Assembly (NCBI GenBank): GCA_011372345.1
Contig: DRTC01000623.1
Location: 1-8,434 of the forward strand
Direction of reading: 5' to 3'
DNA: 8,434 bases
DNA from: Candidatus Cloacimonadota bacterium
GTDB lineage: Bacteria; Cloacimonadota; Cloacimonadia; Cloacimonadales; TCS61
The stretch's first letter is position 1. Every line of letters begins with the position of its first letter. The position numbers and the translations under genes are program-made. The notes below the pieces were generated by a model that was not told the DNA's origin, did no database searches, and saw nothing but the letters and a program-made list of their open reading frames with translations. Positions 1 to 5,810 of this stretch are shown here, in pieces.

Positions 1-1
1 A

Positions 2-124
2 TTATTTGATAGAAAATTGTTATTAGATTATAAAGATGATTTTAAGAATTATCAGGTAACAATAACAGAATATGAGGAGTATCTTGAGGATAGTAAATTT
101 AGTGGATTATTAATTGAAGAATAG
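2..124 (+). CDS. 3' end of an unrecognised protein (partial)
   Basis: An open frame runs from the left edge of the window to a TAG at 122-124 and gives 40 residues, ending SKFSGLLIEE. The other two forward frames close early (TGA at 7-9 in frame 1). The tail is acidic (EYEEYLED) and has no motif I recognise, so the product cannot be named. It is in the same direction as radA, 231 bp upstream, with the REP-like cluster beginning right after its stop codon. The first hairpin stem starts at 126, two bases past the TAG, so it could act as the 3' end of this transcript. It might be a chance open frame, but its uninterrupted reading and clean stop against the repeat boundary favour a real gene end. 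Confidence 0.55.
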   Translation, partial: LFDRKLLLDYKDDFKNYQVTITEYEEYLEDSKFSGLLIEE

Positions 125-125
125 A

Positions 126-327
126 CTCGACTCGTGACGAAGTGCAAGTCGAGGATATTCGGGTAAACAAATTTGATTTGTGATAAATAATGCGACTTAT
201 TAATCATCTCCGACTCGCGCTACGCAACGAGTCGAATCTGATTGGATTGGACGCGAGTCGTGACGCAGTGCGACTCGTGGACATCTCCGGCTTTCATCAT
301 CTCCGACTCGCACTGCGTTACGAGTCG
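126..327. repeat. Cluster of four REP-like hairpins in alternating orientation
   Basis: Four short inverted repeats share one design: a stem built on CGACTCG/CGAGTCG and a loop of exactly 10 nt. Unit 1 is 126-153 (9-bp stem, one mismatch at C133/A146). Unit 2 is 211-234, unit 3 is 252-279 (9-bp stem including one G-T pair) and unit 4 is 304-327. The loops TGACGAAGTG, CGCTACGCAA, TGACGCAGTG and CACTGCGTTA show that units 1 and 3 are inverted relative to units 2 and 4, so the order is + - + -, as in BIME-type REP clusters. Units 2 and 4 also share flanks (ATCATCTC before, AATCTGATT after). Stems of units 3 and 4 differ by a swapped C/G that is compensated on the other arm. The cluster fills nearly the whole space between the upstream gene and radA. 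No RAYT transposase lies in the window. Confidence 0.8.
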
Positions 328-341
328 AATCTGATTTAGAA

Positions 342-346
342 AGAGG
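342..346 (+). promoter_or_regulatory. Ribosome binding site of radA
   Basis: AGAGG lies 9 nt before the ATG at 356 and supports that start. It begins 15 nt after the end of the last REP-like hairpin, so the hairpin would sit in the 5' leader if transcription begins further upstream. I found no convincing promoter for radA within the repeat cluster. Confidence 0.6.
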
Positions 347-355
347 TAAAAAATC

Positions 356-1711
356 ATGTTCTTCTGCAAAGAATGCGGCTCAGAGACCAGCAAATGGTCG
401 GGAAAATGTCAGGCTTGCGGAGCCTGGAATTCGCTACAGGAAAGTTCAAGGATAACAGGTAAAAAGAAATCGGGCAAAAACCTTCAAGGTTTAGTAAACC
501 TTGAAGGTTTGATCAAAGCAAAACCGGAAGTTTTGAAAAACATCAAAGTAAAATCTCAATCCCGCATATTTTCTCAAATTAATGAATTCGATGGAGTTCT
601 TGGCGGAGGGATCGTTCCCGGGATGGTCGTTTTGATCGGAGGAGAACCCGGGATCGGGAAATCGACTTTGTTAATGCAGGTTTCCGATAAAATTGCTTTG
701 CTGGGGAAAAAAGTATTATTCATTTCCGGGGAGGAAAGTAAGGAACAGATAAAACTCCGCAGCATCAGGTTAGGATGCGAATCAGAAAATTTGTATCTTT
801 TCTGCACCAATGAAGTTGAGGAAATTATTCAGACAATAAGTGATTTCAAACCGGAAATGGTTGTAATCGATTCTATCCAATCAGTTTATCTCGGCACGAT
901 CGAAAGTGTTCCCGGAAGTGTTTCTCAACTGCGGGAATGTACTGCCATTTTTTCGAGAATTGCCAAACAGAACGGGATTCCTTTCTTTTTGATCGGTCAT
1001 GTCACCAAGGAAGGAATTGTTGCGGGACCGAGGATCATCGAACACATGGTTGATACGGTTCTTTATTTCGAGGGAGAAGTTCAAAAACAATTTAAGATAT
1101 TGCGAGCAACAAAAAACCGGTTTGGTTCTACAAATGAGATCGGATTGTTTGAAATGTTGTCTTCAGGTTTAAAGGAAGTAATCGATCCTTCTCAACTTTT
1201 TTTAAGCCATAATGAAAATAATATTGGAACAGCAGTGGGATGTATGCTGGAAGGTTCGAGAGTTTTTCTGGTGGAAGTTCAAGCTCTTGTTTCTCCAGCA
1301 AATTATGGAACTTCCCAACGAGTTGCGATCGGTTATGATCATCGGAAATTAGCGATCTTACTGGCTGTCATTGAGAAAAATCTTTCCCTGAATTTGCGTC
1401 AGAATGATGTTTTTCTGAATTTTGCCGGTGGGATAAAAGTAGCCGAACCTGCTCTTGATCTGGCTGTTACTGCTGCCATCTTATCGAGTTTCAAGGAAAT
1501 GGAATTACAAAAAAATACAATTTTTCTGGGAGAAGTTGGATTAAGCGGAGAGATCCGACCTGTTTCTCAAACAGAAAAAAGAATAAAAGAAGCTACCAAG
1601 CTTGGATTTAAAAATATTATTATTTCAGAAAAAACAAAAAACAGAAATATTAAAGCGAAAAGGATAGATCATATTGTGCAGTTGTTGCCAATGTTGTTTT
1701 CGGGTAAATAA
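356..1711 (+). CDS. radA: DNA repair protein RadA/Sms (RecA-fold ATPase with Lon-like domain)
   Basis: RadA (Sms) is a cytosolic ATPase that loads on single-stranded DNA and drives branch migration during recombinational repair. All family parts are visible in 451 residues, the usual length. There is an N-terminal C4 zinc finger (C4, C7, C18, C21), then a lysine-rich linker. The RecA-like core has Walker A GEPGIGKST (96-104) and Walker B MVVIDSIQS (168-176, Asp172). The RadA-specific KNRFG motif is at 253-257, with a Lon-protease-like domain from about 285 to the end. The first ATG gives the complete zinc finger and is preceded by AGAGG. The oddity is the linker: residues 42-52 (NLQGLVNLEGL) are encoded by a perfect 33-bp palindrome at 478-510, which looks like an in-frame insertion. 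The gene stands alone here, converging on the TPR gene with a hairpin between them. Confidence 0.97.
   Translation: MFFCKECGSETSKWSGKCQACGAWNSLQESSRITGKKKSGKNLQGLVNLEGLIKAKPEVLKNIKVKSQSRIFSQINEFDGVLGGGIVPGMVVLIGGEPGIGKSTLLMQVSDKIALLGKKVLFISGEESKEQIKLRSIRLGCESENLYLFCTNEVEEIIQTISDFKPEMVVIDSIQSVYLGTIESVPGSVSQLRECTAIFSRIAKQNGIPFFLIGHVTKEGIVAGPRIIEHMVDTVLYFEGEVQKQFKILRATKNRFGSTNEIGLFEMLSSGLKEVIDPSQLFLSHNENNIGTAVGCMLEGSRVFLVEVQALVSPANYGTSQRVAIGYDHRKLAILLAVIEKNLSLNLRQNDVFLNFAGGIKVAEPALDLAVTAAILSSFKEMELQKNTIFLGEVGLSGEIRPVSQTEKRIKEATKLGFKNIIISEKTKNRNIKAKRIDHIVQLLPMLFSGK
478..510. repeat. Perfect 33-bp palindrome inside radA
   Basis: The arms 478-492 (AAACCTTCAAGGTTT) and 496-510 (AAACCTTGAAGGTTT) are exact reverse complements separated by AGT: a 15-bp stem with a 3-nt loop. 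The length is exactly 11 codons, so the reading frame of radA is kept, and it encodes the internally repeated peptide NLQGL-V-NLEGL. It lies in the flexible segment between the zinc finger and the RecA core, where an insertion would do little harm. The hairpin at 1713-1745 has the same 15+3+15 architecture. In-frame palindromic insertions of this kind are known from Rickettsia (RPE elements); relation to those is not claimed. Confidence 0.85.
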
Positions 1712-1712
1712 A

Positions 1713-1745
1713 AAACTTGCCAAATTTCAAAAATTTGGCAAGTTT
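1713..1745 (-). terminator. Stem-loop terminator between convergent radA and TPR genes
   Basis: The arms 1713-1727 (AAACTTGCCAAATTT) and 1731-1745 pair perfectly over 15 bp around the 3-nt loop CAA. Read on the minus strand the stem is followed by TTTTTTATTT, which makes a good rho-independent terminator for the TPR gene ending at 1752. On the plus strand only TTT follows, so for radA it is a weaker signal, though the stem begins one base after its stop codon. The outer nine bases of the arms (AAACTTGCC) recur in the palindrome at 5737-5772, so this is also a member of a repeat family. Confidence 0.7.
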
Positions 1746-1751
1746 ACAAAG

Positions 1752-3341
1752 TTAAAACCACTCTTTTTTTGTGGCAGCTAAAAGTTGTTTTAAAGAATCC
1801 CTTTTGGATTTGATATATTTCAGTTCAGATTCGCTTTCCGTTCTATCTTTTGCCTGATTCAGATATTCATCTGATTTGAGGAAATAGGTATAAGCTTTTT
1901 CTTTAACTTTATCTCTTTTTTCTACCAATTTATCAAGTTCTTCACCGTAAAATTTTCCGGAACGAACATCTTCATCTAATTTTAAATATTCTTCATATTT
2001 TTGATAACCTCGATCAAAAGATATTTCAGCTAAAATCCTGTACGGCTGGTAAAGAGTCGGATCGAATTCGATAACTTTATTAGCATTTTCTTCAGCTTTA
2101 GCATAATTCTTACTGGAATTGTAACTGGTGGCAAATAAAATATAAACCTTCGGATCGTCAGGAATTTTCTCTTTCAAAGTAAAAGCAACTTCCAGTGCTT
2201 TATCATACTTTTCCGAACCGAGATAAAGGTTTGCCAGGCTAAAGTGTGCTTTACTATTATCAGGATCTTCTTCGATTATTTCAATATAATTAGCAATAGT
2301 TTGGTCGATCTTGCCTGTCCTATCATAACATTTTGCCAGTTTCTTTTGCAGGTTATCGTCTTCCGGAAAAAATTCAGTTGCAGATTGCAGGAATGAAATT
2401 GCTTCTTCATATTCTTCCTGATCATAAAGCATAATTCCTGCAGATTTATACGCTTCTCCGAATTCTTCATCAATTTCAATCGCTTTTTCATAAGCTTCCT
2501 GTGCATCTTCAAAATCTTCATTTTCCTGATAAATATTACCGATCCTCATCCAGATAATTTTGTCTTCTTCGATTTCATTGATTTTGATCAAGGTTTCAAC
2601 CGCTTCTTCATATTTATCCAATTTCAGATAAGTATTGCTTAAATAATCCAGGATGTTCTTGTTTTCCGGTTCAATTTCCAGAGCTTTCAGATAAAACTGC
2701 TCTGATTCATCATAATTTTCATTAATAAAATTGATCAAACCGAGATAAAAAGAAGACTCCATATTTTTATCATCGATCTCGAGAACTCTGAGAAAAGTTT
2801 CTTCAGCTGCCTGGTAATTTTTACTGTTAAAATGCTGTTTTCCGATACCAACAAGTTTGTCGATTTCACCACCGCTGAACTCCTCGATCAGGGCGATCAG
2901 GTTATCTTTGATAGCTGCTCTTCTCTGTTTACTGGCTTTCTTAACATTAAAAGTCGAGGATTTGACATCCATTGATTTCATGCTCAAGATTTTAGCTTTT
3001 AGTTTGAAATCATTGTCATCAACTGAAGAAATGCTTCCCCATACAACAATATCAGCTTCTAATTTTTTACCAAAATCAGCGATTTTTTCCAAGTCAAGAA
3101 CGGATAATTTCGAATAACCCGAATCATCAATTACTTTCTTAACATCTTTTTTGGGCACCATCTCAAAATTATCGTAATCTTTAAAAATTTCTTTGAAATC
3201 TTTGGAATTGATCGAGTTTACTACATAGTCGCTTTTATTATCATTTTTTTCAAAAGGAAGAACAGCAACTTTCTCAGCTTGAGCAAATAGAATATTGCTG
3301 ATCAGGACAATCCCGACTACTAAAATTAATACTTTTTTCAT
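1752..3341 (-). CDS. Exported tetratricopeptide-repeat protein with TolB/CsgG-like N-terminal domain
   Basis: The 529-residue product begins with a Sec signal peptide (MKK, hydrophobic LILVVGIVLISNILFA, likely cut after A20-Q21-A22), so it should act in the periplasm or at the outer membrane. Residues about 24-140 (KVAVLPFE..., then EADIVVWGSISSV at 95-107) resemble the alpha/beta domain that opens many TolB-N, CsgG and LpoB-type periplasmic proteins. From about 161 to 445 there are eight or nine TPR units of about 33-34 residues, such as FNSKNYQAAEETFLRVLEID and YQENEDFEDAQEAYEKAIEI. The last 80 residues are charged and helical, probably coiled coil. GGAGG lies 5 nt before the ATG and fixes the start. 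TPR scaffolds bind protein partners, but nothing here names the partner. The gene is monocistronic as far as the window shows, ending at the hairpin 1713-1745. The export and TPR assignments are firm; the N-terminal domain assignment is moderate. Confidence 0.85.
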   Translation of the reverse strand: MKKVLILVVGIVLISNILFAQAEKVAVLPFEKNDNKSDYVVNSINSKDFKEIFKDYDNFEMVPKKDVKKVIDDSGYSKLSVLDLEKIADFGKKLEADIVVWGSISSVDDNDFKLKAKILSMKSMDVKSSTFNVKKASKQRRAAIKDNLIALIEEFSGGEIDKLVGIGKQHFNSKNYQAAEETFLRVLEIDDKNMESSFYLGLINFINENYDESEQFYLKALEIEPENKNILDYLSNTYLKLDKYEEAVETLIKINEIEEDKIIWMRIGNIYQENEDFEDAQEAYEKAIEIDEEFGEAYKSAGIMLYDQEEYEEAISFLQSATEFFPEDDNLQKKLAKCYDRTGKIDQTIANYIEIIEEDPDNSKAHFSLANLYLGSEKYDKALEVAFTLKEKIPDDPKVYILFATSYNSSKNYAKAEENANKVIEFDPTLYQPYRILAEISFDRGYQKYEEYLKLDEDVRSGKFYGEELDKLVEKRDKVKEKAYTYFLKSDEYLNQAKDRTESESELKYIKSKRDSLKQLLAATKKEWF

Positions 3342-3630
3342 TATTCCTCCACAATTTTTCTATAAACAATTTATTTAATAATAATTTATCAGGCAAGTTT
3401 TTTTTGGAATCCAGAGATTAAACCGCGAACAAAACTAAAAAAAGAAAAGATATTCATTCTGAACTTAGTAATTTGATTTACGACCAAACCGTCGAATTTA
3501 TTCGATGGGAAAAGATCGTTGATATTAATCGATTTTAATCGCTAATTTAGCGGAATGGATTCCGAATTAAGTAGTAGTCATCTTCATTTCCATTCCCTGA
3601 AGTGAATGGTTAATGTTTGGATTACTTTCA
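3342..3630. other. Intergenic gap with several short hairpins
   Basis: No gene is visible between the permease stop and the TPR start. The gap holds small inverted repeats with very short loops. They are TCGAAT/ATTCGA at 3492-3505, CGCTA/TAGCG around 3539-3552, CGGAAT/ATTCCG at 3551-3564, and a 9-bp stem with one mismatch at 3590-3609 (CCATTCCCT/AGTGAATGG). None is followed by a T-run on the minus strand, so none is a clear terminator for the permease gene. There is no trace of an ABC ATPase gene here, although this is where it would be expected. Confidence 0.5.
3367..3396 (-). promoter_or_regulatory. Possible promoter of the TPR gene
   Basis: On the minus strand, TTG at 3396-3394 is followed after 20 nt by TAAATTG (3373-3367). 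This resembles the spacing of the Bacteroidetes-type promoter (TTG, 19-21 nt, TAnnTTTG), though the second element is one position off. It would leave a leader of about 20 nt before the ATG that includes the GGAGG. The AT-richness of the region makes chance matches likely. Confidence 0.25.
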
Positions 3631-4353
3631 TTAGATTCCGAACATTTTGATTTTAATAAAATCAGCCAATTTCCTTAAAAGGAAATCAATAAAAACTCCT
3701 GTAATTCCCATAATAATAAGATAATAAAGCATTTTTGAATATTGCAGTAAATAGCGAAAATCCAATAACCTGAATCCCAGACCGCTTTTAACTCCCAGCA
3801 TTTCAGCAGCAATGATCGTTGCCCAGCCAAGTCCCCAGATTATGCGAAAAAGATTTATCAGGTTTAGAAAAGTAAGAGGTAATTCGATTTTCAGAAACAA
3901 TTGTGATTGGCTGGCACCGGAAACTTTTGCTTCATCTATATAATCTTGGGAAATGTTGGAAAAACTATCCGAAGCAGCGATCAAAGTAGGAAAAAAAAGA
4001 GTAATGAACATGATGAAGGCGACCGGAGCTTCTCCCAATCCGAACCAGGCAATAGCAAAAGGCAACCAGACAAAAGGTGAGATATTTCGCATAAAATTTA
4101 TAGTTGGAAGAAATAAGCTGTTTAGAATGGAATTATGATAAATTAGATAACCTCCAAAGATTCCTGAAATCCAGGAGATCACTGCAAAAAAAGAAACCCG
4201 GAAAAAGGAAATGAAAAGATCGGAAATTGCAGTCGATAATGAGAATTCAAAATCAAACAATTCCTTTAAAGAAATTTTCAGAGAAAAAGCTAATAATATG
4301 AGCAGGATGAATAGTAATAGAAATCCTGATATTGCAGATTTCTCTAATTTCAT
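3631..4353 (-). CDS. ABC transporter permease, NitT/TauT (SsuC-like) family
   Basis: This is the inner-membrane channel subunit of a BPD-type ABC importer. Counted from the chosen start (240 residues), there is an N-terminal membrane helix at about 11-26. Further hydrophobic segments lie near 45-70, 92-105, 110-127, 160-185 and 205-225. The family stretch ISPFVWLPFAIAWFGLGE is at 91-108. The EAA loop that docks the ATPase reads EAKVSGASQ...IELP (141-159), and AAEMLGVKSGLGF (182-194) is also characteristic. I prefer the ATG at 4351-4353 because GAGGAAG lies 8 nt before it. The upstream in-frame ATG at 4378-4380 (9 residues longer) has no ribosome binding site and lies in the end of the repeat element. 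The gene follows the substrate-binding lipoprotein by 317 bp, an unusually wide gap for such a pair. The substrate cannot be read from the sequence, and no ATPase gene is adjacent. Confidence 0.9.
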   Translation of the reverse strand: MKLEKSAISGFLLLFILLILLAFSLKISLKELFDFEFSLSTAISDLFISFFRVSFFAVISWISGIFGGYLIYHNSILNSLFLPTINFMRNISPFVWLPFAIAWFGLGEAPVAFIMFITLFFPTLIAASDSFSNISQDYIDEAKVSGASQSQLFLKIELPLTFLNLINLFRIIWGLGWATIIAAEMLGVKSGLGFRLLDFRYLLQYSKMLYYLIIMGITGVFIDFLLRKLADFIKIKMFGI

Positions 4354-4377
4354 GATCAAACTTCCTCTCTTTTTTTT

Positions 4378-4619
4378 CATTCCCGAATTTCATTTGGGAA
4401 TGTAATTTATAGAAAAGTTTTACTTTGAATTAGAAAAAATCGAAATAAAATTTCTCAACCAAGTATGTTCCCAAATGGAATTTAGGAACAAGATGAAAAC
4501 TCTCTTTCATTCCTGAAATTTTATTTGGGAATGTAATTTTCAGAAAAGTTTTACTATGCGTAAGAATAATCGAAACAGAATTTCTTATCCAATTATGTTC
4601 CTAAATGGAATTTGAGAAC
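4378..4619. repeat. Two tandem copies of a 112-bp MITE-like element
   Basis: Copy A (4378-4489) and copy B (4508-4619) lie in direct orientation with a 130-bp period. They align over their whole length with only two one-base indels and about 17 substitutions (roughly 80-85% identity by eye). Each copy has terminal inverted repeats of about 23-25 bp. The left end reads ATTCCCGAATTTCATTTGGG, and the right end (GTTCCCAAATGGAATTTAGG in copy A) is its reverse complement with a few changes. Each end is also a hairpin by itself (CATTCCC/GGGAATG at 4378-4384 and 4396-4402; GTTCC/GGAAC at 4467-4489). There is no coding capacity. The pair lies between the substrate-binding protein and permease genes of one transporter, and the left edge of copy A supplies a spurious upstream ATG to the permease frame. 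Confidence 0.75.
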
Positions 4620-4620
4620 A

Positions 4621-4654
4621 AGAGGAGATAATCCTCTCTTCAATACAAATTGAA
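4621..4654. repeat. Two small hairpins downstream of the substrate-binding protein gene
   Basis: AGAGGA/TCCTCT (4621-4626 and 4632-4637, loop GATAA) is followed at once by TTCAAT/ATTGAA (4639-4644 and 4649-4654, loop ACAA). On the minus strand they come 17 nt after the stop of the substrate-binding protein gene. Neither has a following T-run. They could mark a processing or 3'-stabilising structure that uncouples expression of the lipoprotein from the permease, but that is inference. Confidence 0.4.
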
Positions 4655-4670
4655 ATTCATTCATCTTTTT

Positions 4671-5570
4671 TTATCTAATTTCAAAATAAACATCTTCCGC
4701 TTTCACCGGTTTTACAATATATCCTTTTTCAATCATTTTATTTACTGCTTTCTGCTCGAACAATTTACCTGTTTCCGCAAGTCCCATCACAAATTTTGTA
4801 TGATACAAAGATTGTTTGGCGATCTCCTTTTGCAGGTAAAAAGAAATCTGGGCAAAATCAAAAGCAATTGCGGGATTATTATTGATCCCATTAACACTTT
4901 TTTCCAGACCTTGAATCAGTTTTGTTATTTTTTTCTTTTTATCGGAAATTGCTTTTTCAGTTGCTGACAGGTCACAACACGGATGAAAAGGAAATTTTTC
5001 GCTAAACCAGTGAATTATATGAAAATTCTCGTCAAACTTGAAGATCGAAGGAACATAGTAGCTTAAAGCATCGACTTCACCTGATTTGAGGGCTGTTGCC
5101 ATATCCATTGGAGTACGGAAATAGACCAAATCCATGTTAATATTATTCTCATCTAAAAACATTTCTGCGAAAATATCAAGAGTAGAAGCTCGTAATACAC
5201 CGATTTTTTTGCCATCTAAATCCTGGATATTTTTGATTTCTTTGGTTGTGATGATACCATCACTTTCCCGTTCCATAAACGATATAATTTTAACCTTTTT
5301 CCCCTGCGAAACATCAGTCCAGGTGTAGGTGAAAGGCATAATAGCAACATCGATCTTTTCCGAAACCAGAGCTTCGTTTGTTTCCCAGCCGGAAGAGAAA
5401 TATCTGATTTTGTAATCTTCTGCTTTCAAAGTTCCGATTTCTAAACCAAAGCCGAAAGGTAGATGATCTAAAGATGGTTTGATCAGACCGATGATCAATT
5501 TATCGTTATTGGAACTGCATCCGATTAAAAATAATAGGATTAAAATTAAACAGAATTTTGTGAATTTCAT
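4671..5570 (-). CDS. ABC transporter substrate-binding lipoprotein, NMT1/SsuA-TauA type
   Basis: The 299-residue product starts with a lipoprotein signal (MKFTKFCLILILLFLIGC); the lipobox L15-I-G-C18 predicts a lipid-anchored cysteine at 18. The mature part has the periplasmic-binding-protein pattern of the NitT/TauT family. LIIGLIKPSLDHLPFGFGLE (25-44) is the first strand and loop. VSEKIDVAIMPFTYTW (69-84) follows, then DLDGKKIGVLRASTLDIF (118-134) at the start of lobe 2, and DMATALKSGEVDAL (156-169). A Cys pair (HPCC, 198-199) is notable but of unknown role. GGAGG lies 6 nt before the ATG. It is upstream of, and co-directional with, the SsuC-like permease, so the two very probably form one importer. 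The substrate (pyrimidine precursor, sulfonate, nitrate or other) cannot be decided. A signal-dependent leader is not evident; the region upstream is a palindromic repeat element. Confidence 0.9.
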   Translation of the reverse strand: MKFTKFCLILILLFLIGCSSNNDKLIIGLIKPSLDHLPFGFGLEIGTLKAEDYKIRYFSSGWETNEALVSEKIDVAIMPFTYTWTDVSQGKKVKIISFMERESDGIITTKEIKNIQDLDGKKIGVLRASTLDIFAEMFLDENNINMDLVYFRTPMDMATALKSGEVDALSYYVPSIFKFDENFHIIHWFSEKFPFHPCCDLSATEKAISDKKKKITKLIQGLEKSVNGINNNPAIAFDFAQISFYLQKEIAKQSLYHTKFVMGLAETGKLFEQKAVNKMIEKGYIVKPVKAEDVYFEIR

Positions 5571-5599
5571 TCTTTCCTCCGGATTTTTTTGAATTGTTA

Positions 5600-5704
5600 T
5601 TGCGAGATTTCTTACACAGAATTCTTTCGAAGCAATCTAAAACTTCTAACTAACAGATAAATAAGAGATTGCTTCGTTAGTTATAAGTGAAAGATTCCTC
5701 GCAA
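5600..5704. repeat. Palindromic repeat element upstream of the substrate-binding protein gene
   Basis: Two nested inverted repeats bound this stretch. TTGCGAG (5600-5606) pairs with CTCGCAA (5698-5704), and CGAAGCAATCT (5628-5638) pairs with AGATTGCTTCG (5666-5676) around a 27-nt loop. This is the layout of a repeat I recognise from many environmental bacterial genomes, where outer TTGCGAG and inner GAAGCAATCT arms form a long hairpin. The part between outer and inner arms has decayed here. It has no coding potential. It occupies the likely promoter/leader region of the transporter genes; its 30-nt distance from the ATG leaves the GGAGG untouched. Confidence 0.65.
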
Positions 5705-5736
5705 AGACACTTAATTTTAAAGAACTAACAACTCTT

Positions 5737-5772
5737 AAAACTTGCCGTATTTTTAAAAATCCGGCAAGTTTT
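5737..5772. repeat. Palindrome related to the radA-distal hairpin
   Basis: AAAACTTGCCG (5737-5747) pairs with CGGCAAGTTTT (5762-5772). After one T/C mismatch the inner ATTTTT/AAAAAT (5749-5760) also pairs, so the 36-bp unit is almost fully self-complementary. The outer AAACTTGCC arms match those of 1713-1745, while the inner part differs but still pairs. On the minus strand it lies 7 bp beyond the ornithine aminotransferase terminator and has a short T-run, so it may be a back-up terminator. Confidence 0.65.
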
Positions 5773-5779
5773 CATACAT

Positions 5780-5808
5780 AAAAAACCACCCTCGAACAGT
5801 CAGGGTGG
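5780..5808 (-). terminator. Rho-independent terminator of the ornithine aminotransferase transcript
   Basis: On the minus strand, CCACCCT (5808-5802) and AGGGTGG (5792-5786) form a G+C-rich 7-bp stem with a 9-nt loop, followed directly by TTTTTT (5785-5780). This is the best terminator in the window. It lies 298 bp after the aminotransferase stop at 6107, giving an unusually long 3' untranslated region rich in hairpins. It would insulate the transporter genes from the upstream unit. Confidence 0.8.
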
Positions 5809-5810
5809 CT

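Noticed and set aside
126..327. Possible CRISPR array upstream of radA
   Set aside because: The repeated units are short, alternate in orientation, are irregularly spaced (from about 17 to 57 bp between units) and form hairpins with conserved loops, which fits REP-type elements, not direct repeats with spacers.
574..810. Antisense open frame of 78 codons within radA
   Set aside because: It lies across the Walker A region of radA; the radA frame is intact and the antisense product has no recognisable features.
2857..3117. Plus-strand open frame of 86 codons opposite the TPR gene
   Set aside because: It lies wholly antisense to the well-supported TPR protein, has no ribosome binding site and no family resemblance; it is a shadow of the minus-strand codon usage.
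4354..4380. Upstream ATG (4378-4380) as the permease start
   Set aside because: It has no ribosome binding site and is formed by the end of the repeat element, while the ATG at 4351-4353 has GAGGAAG at a good distance.
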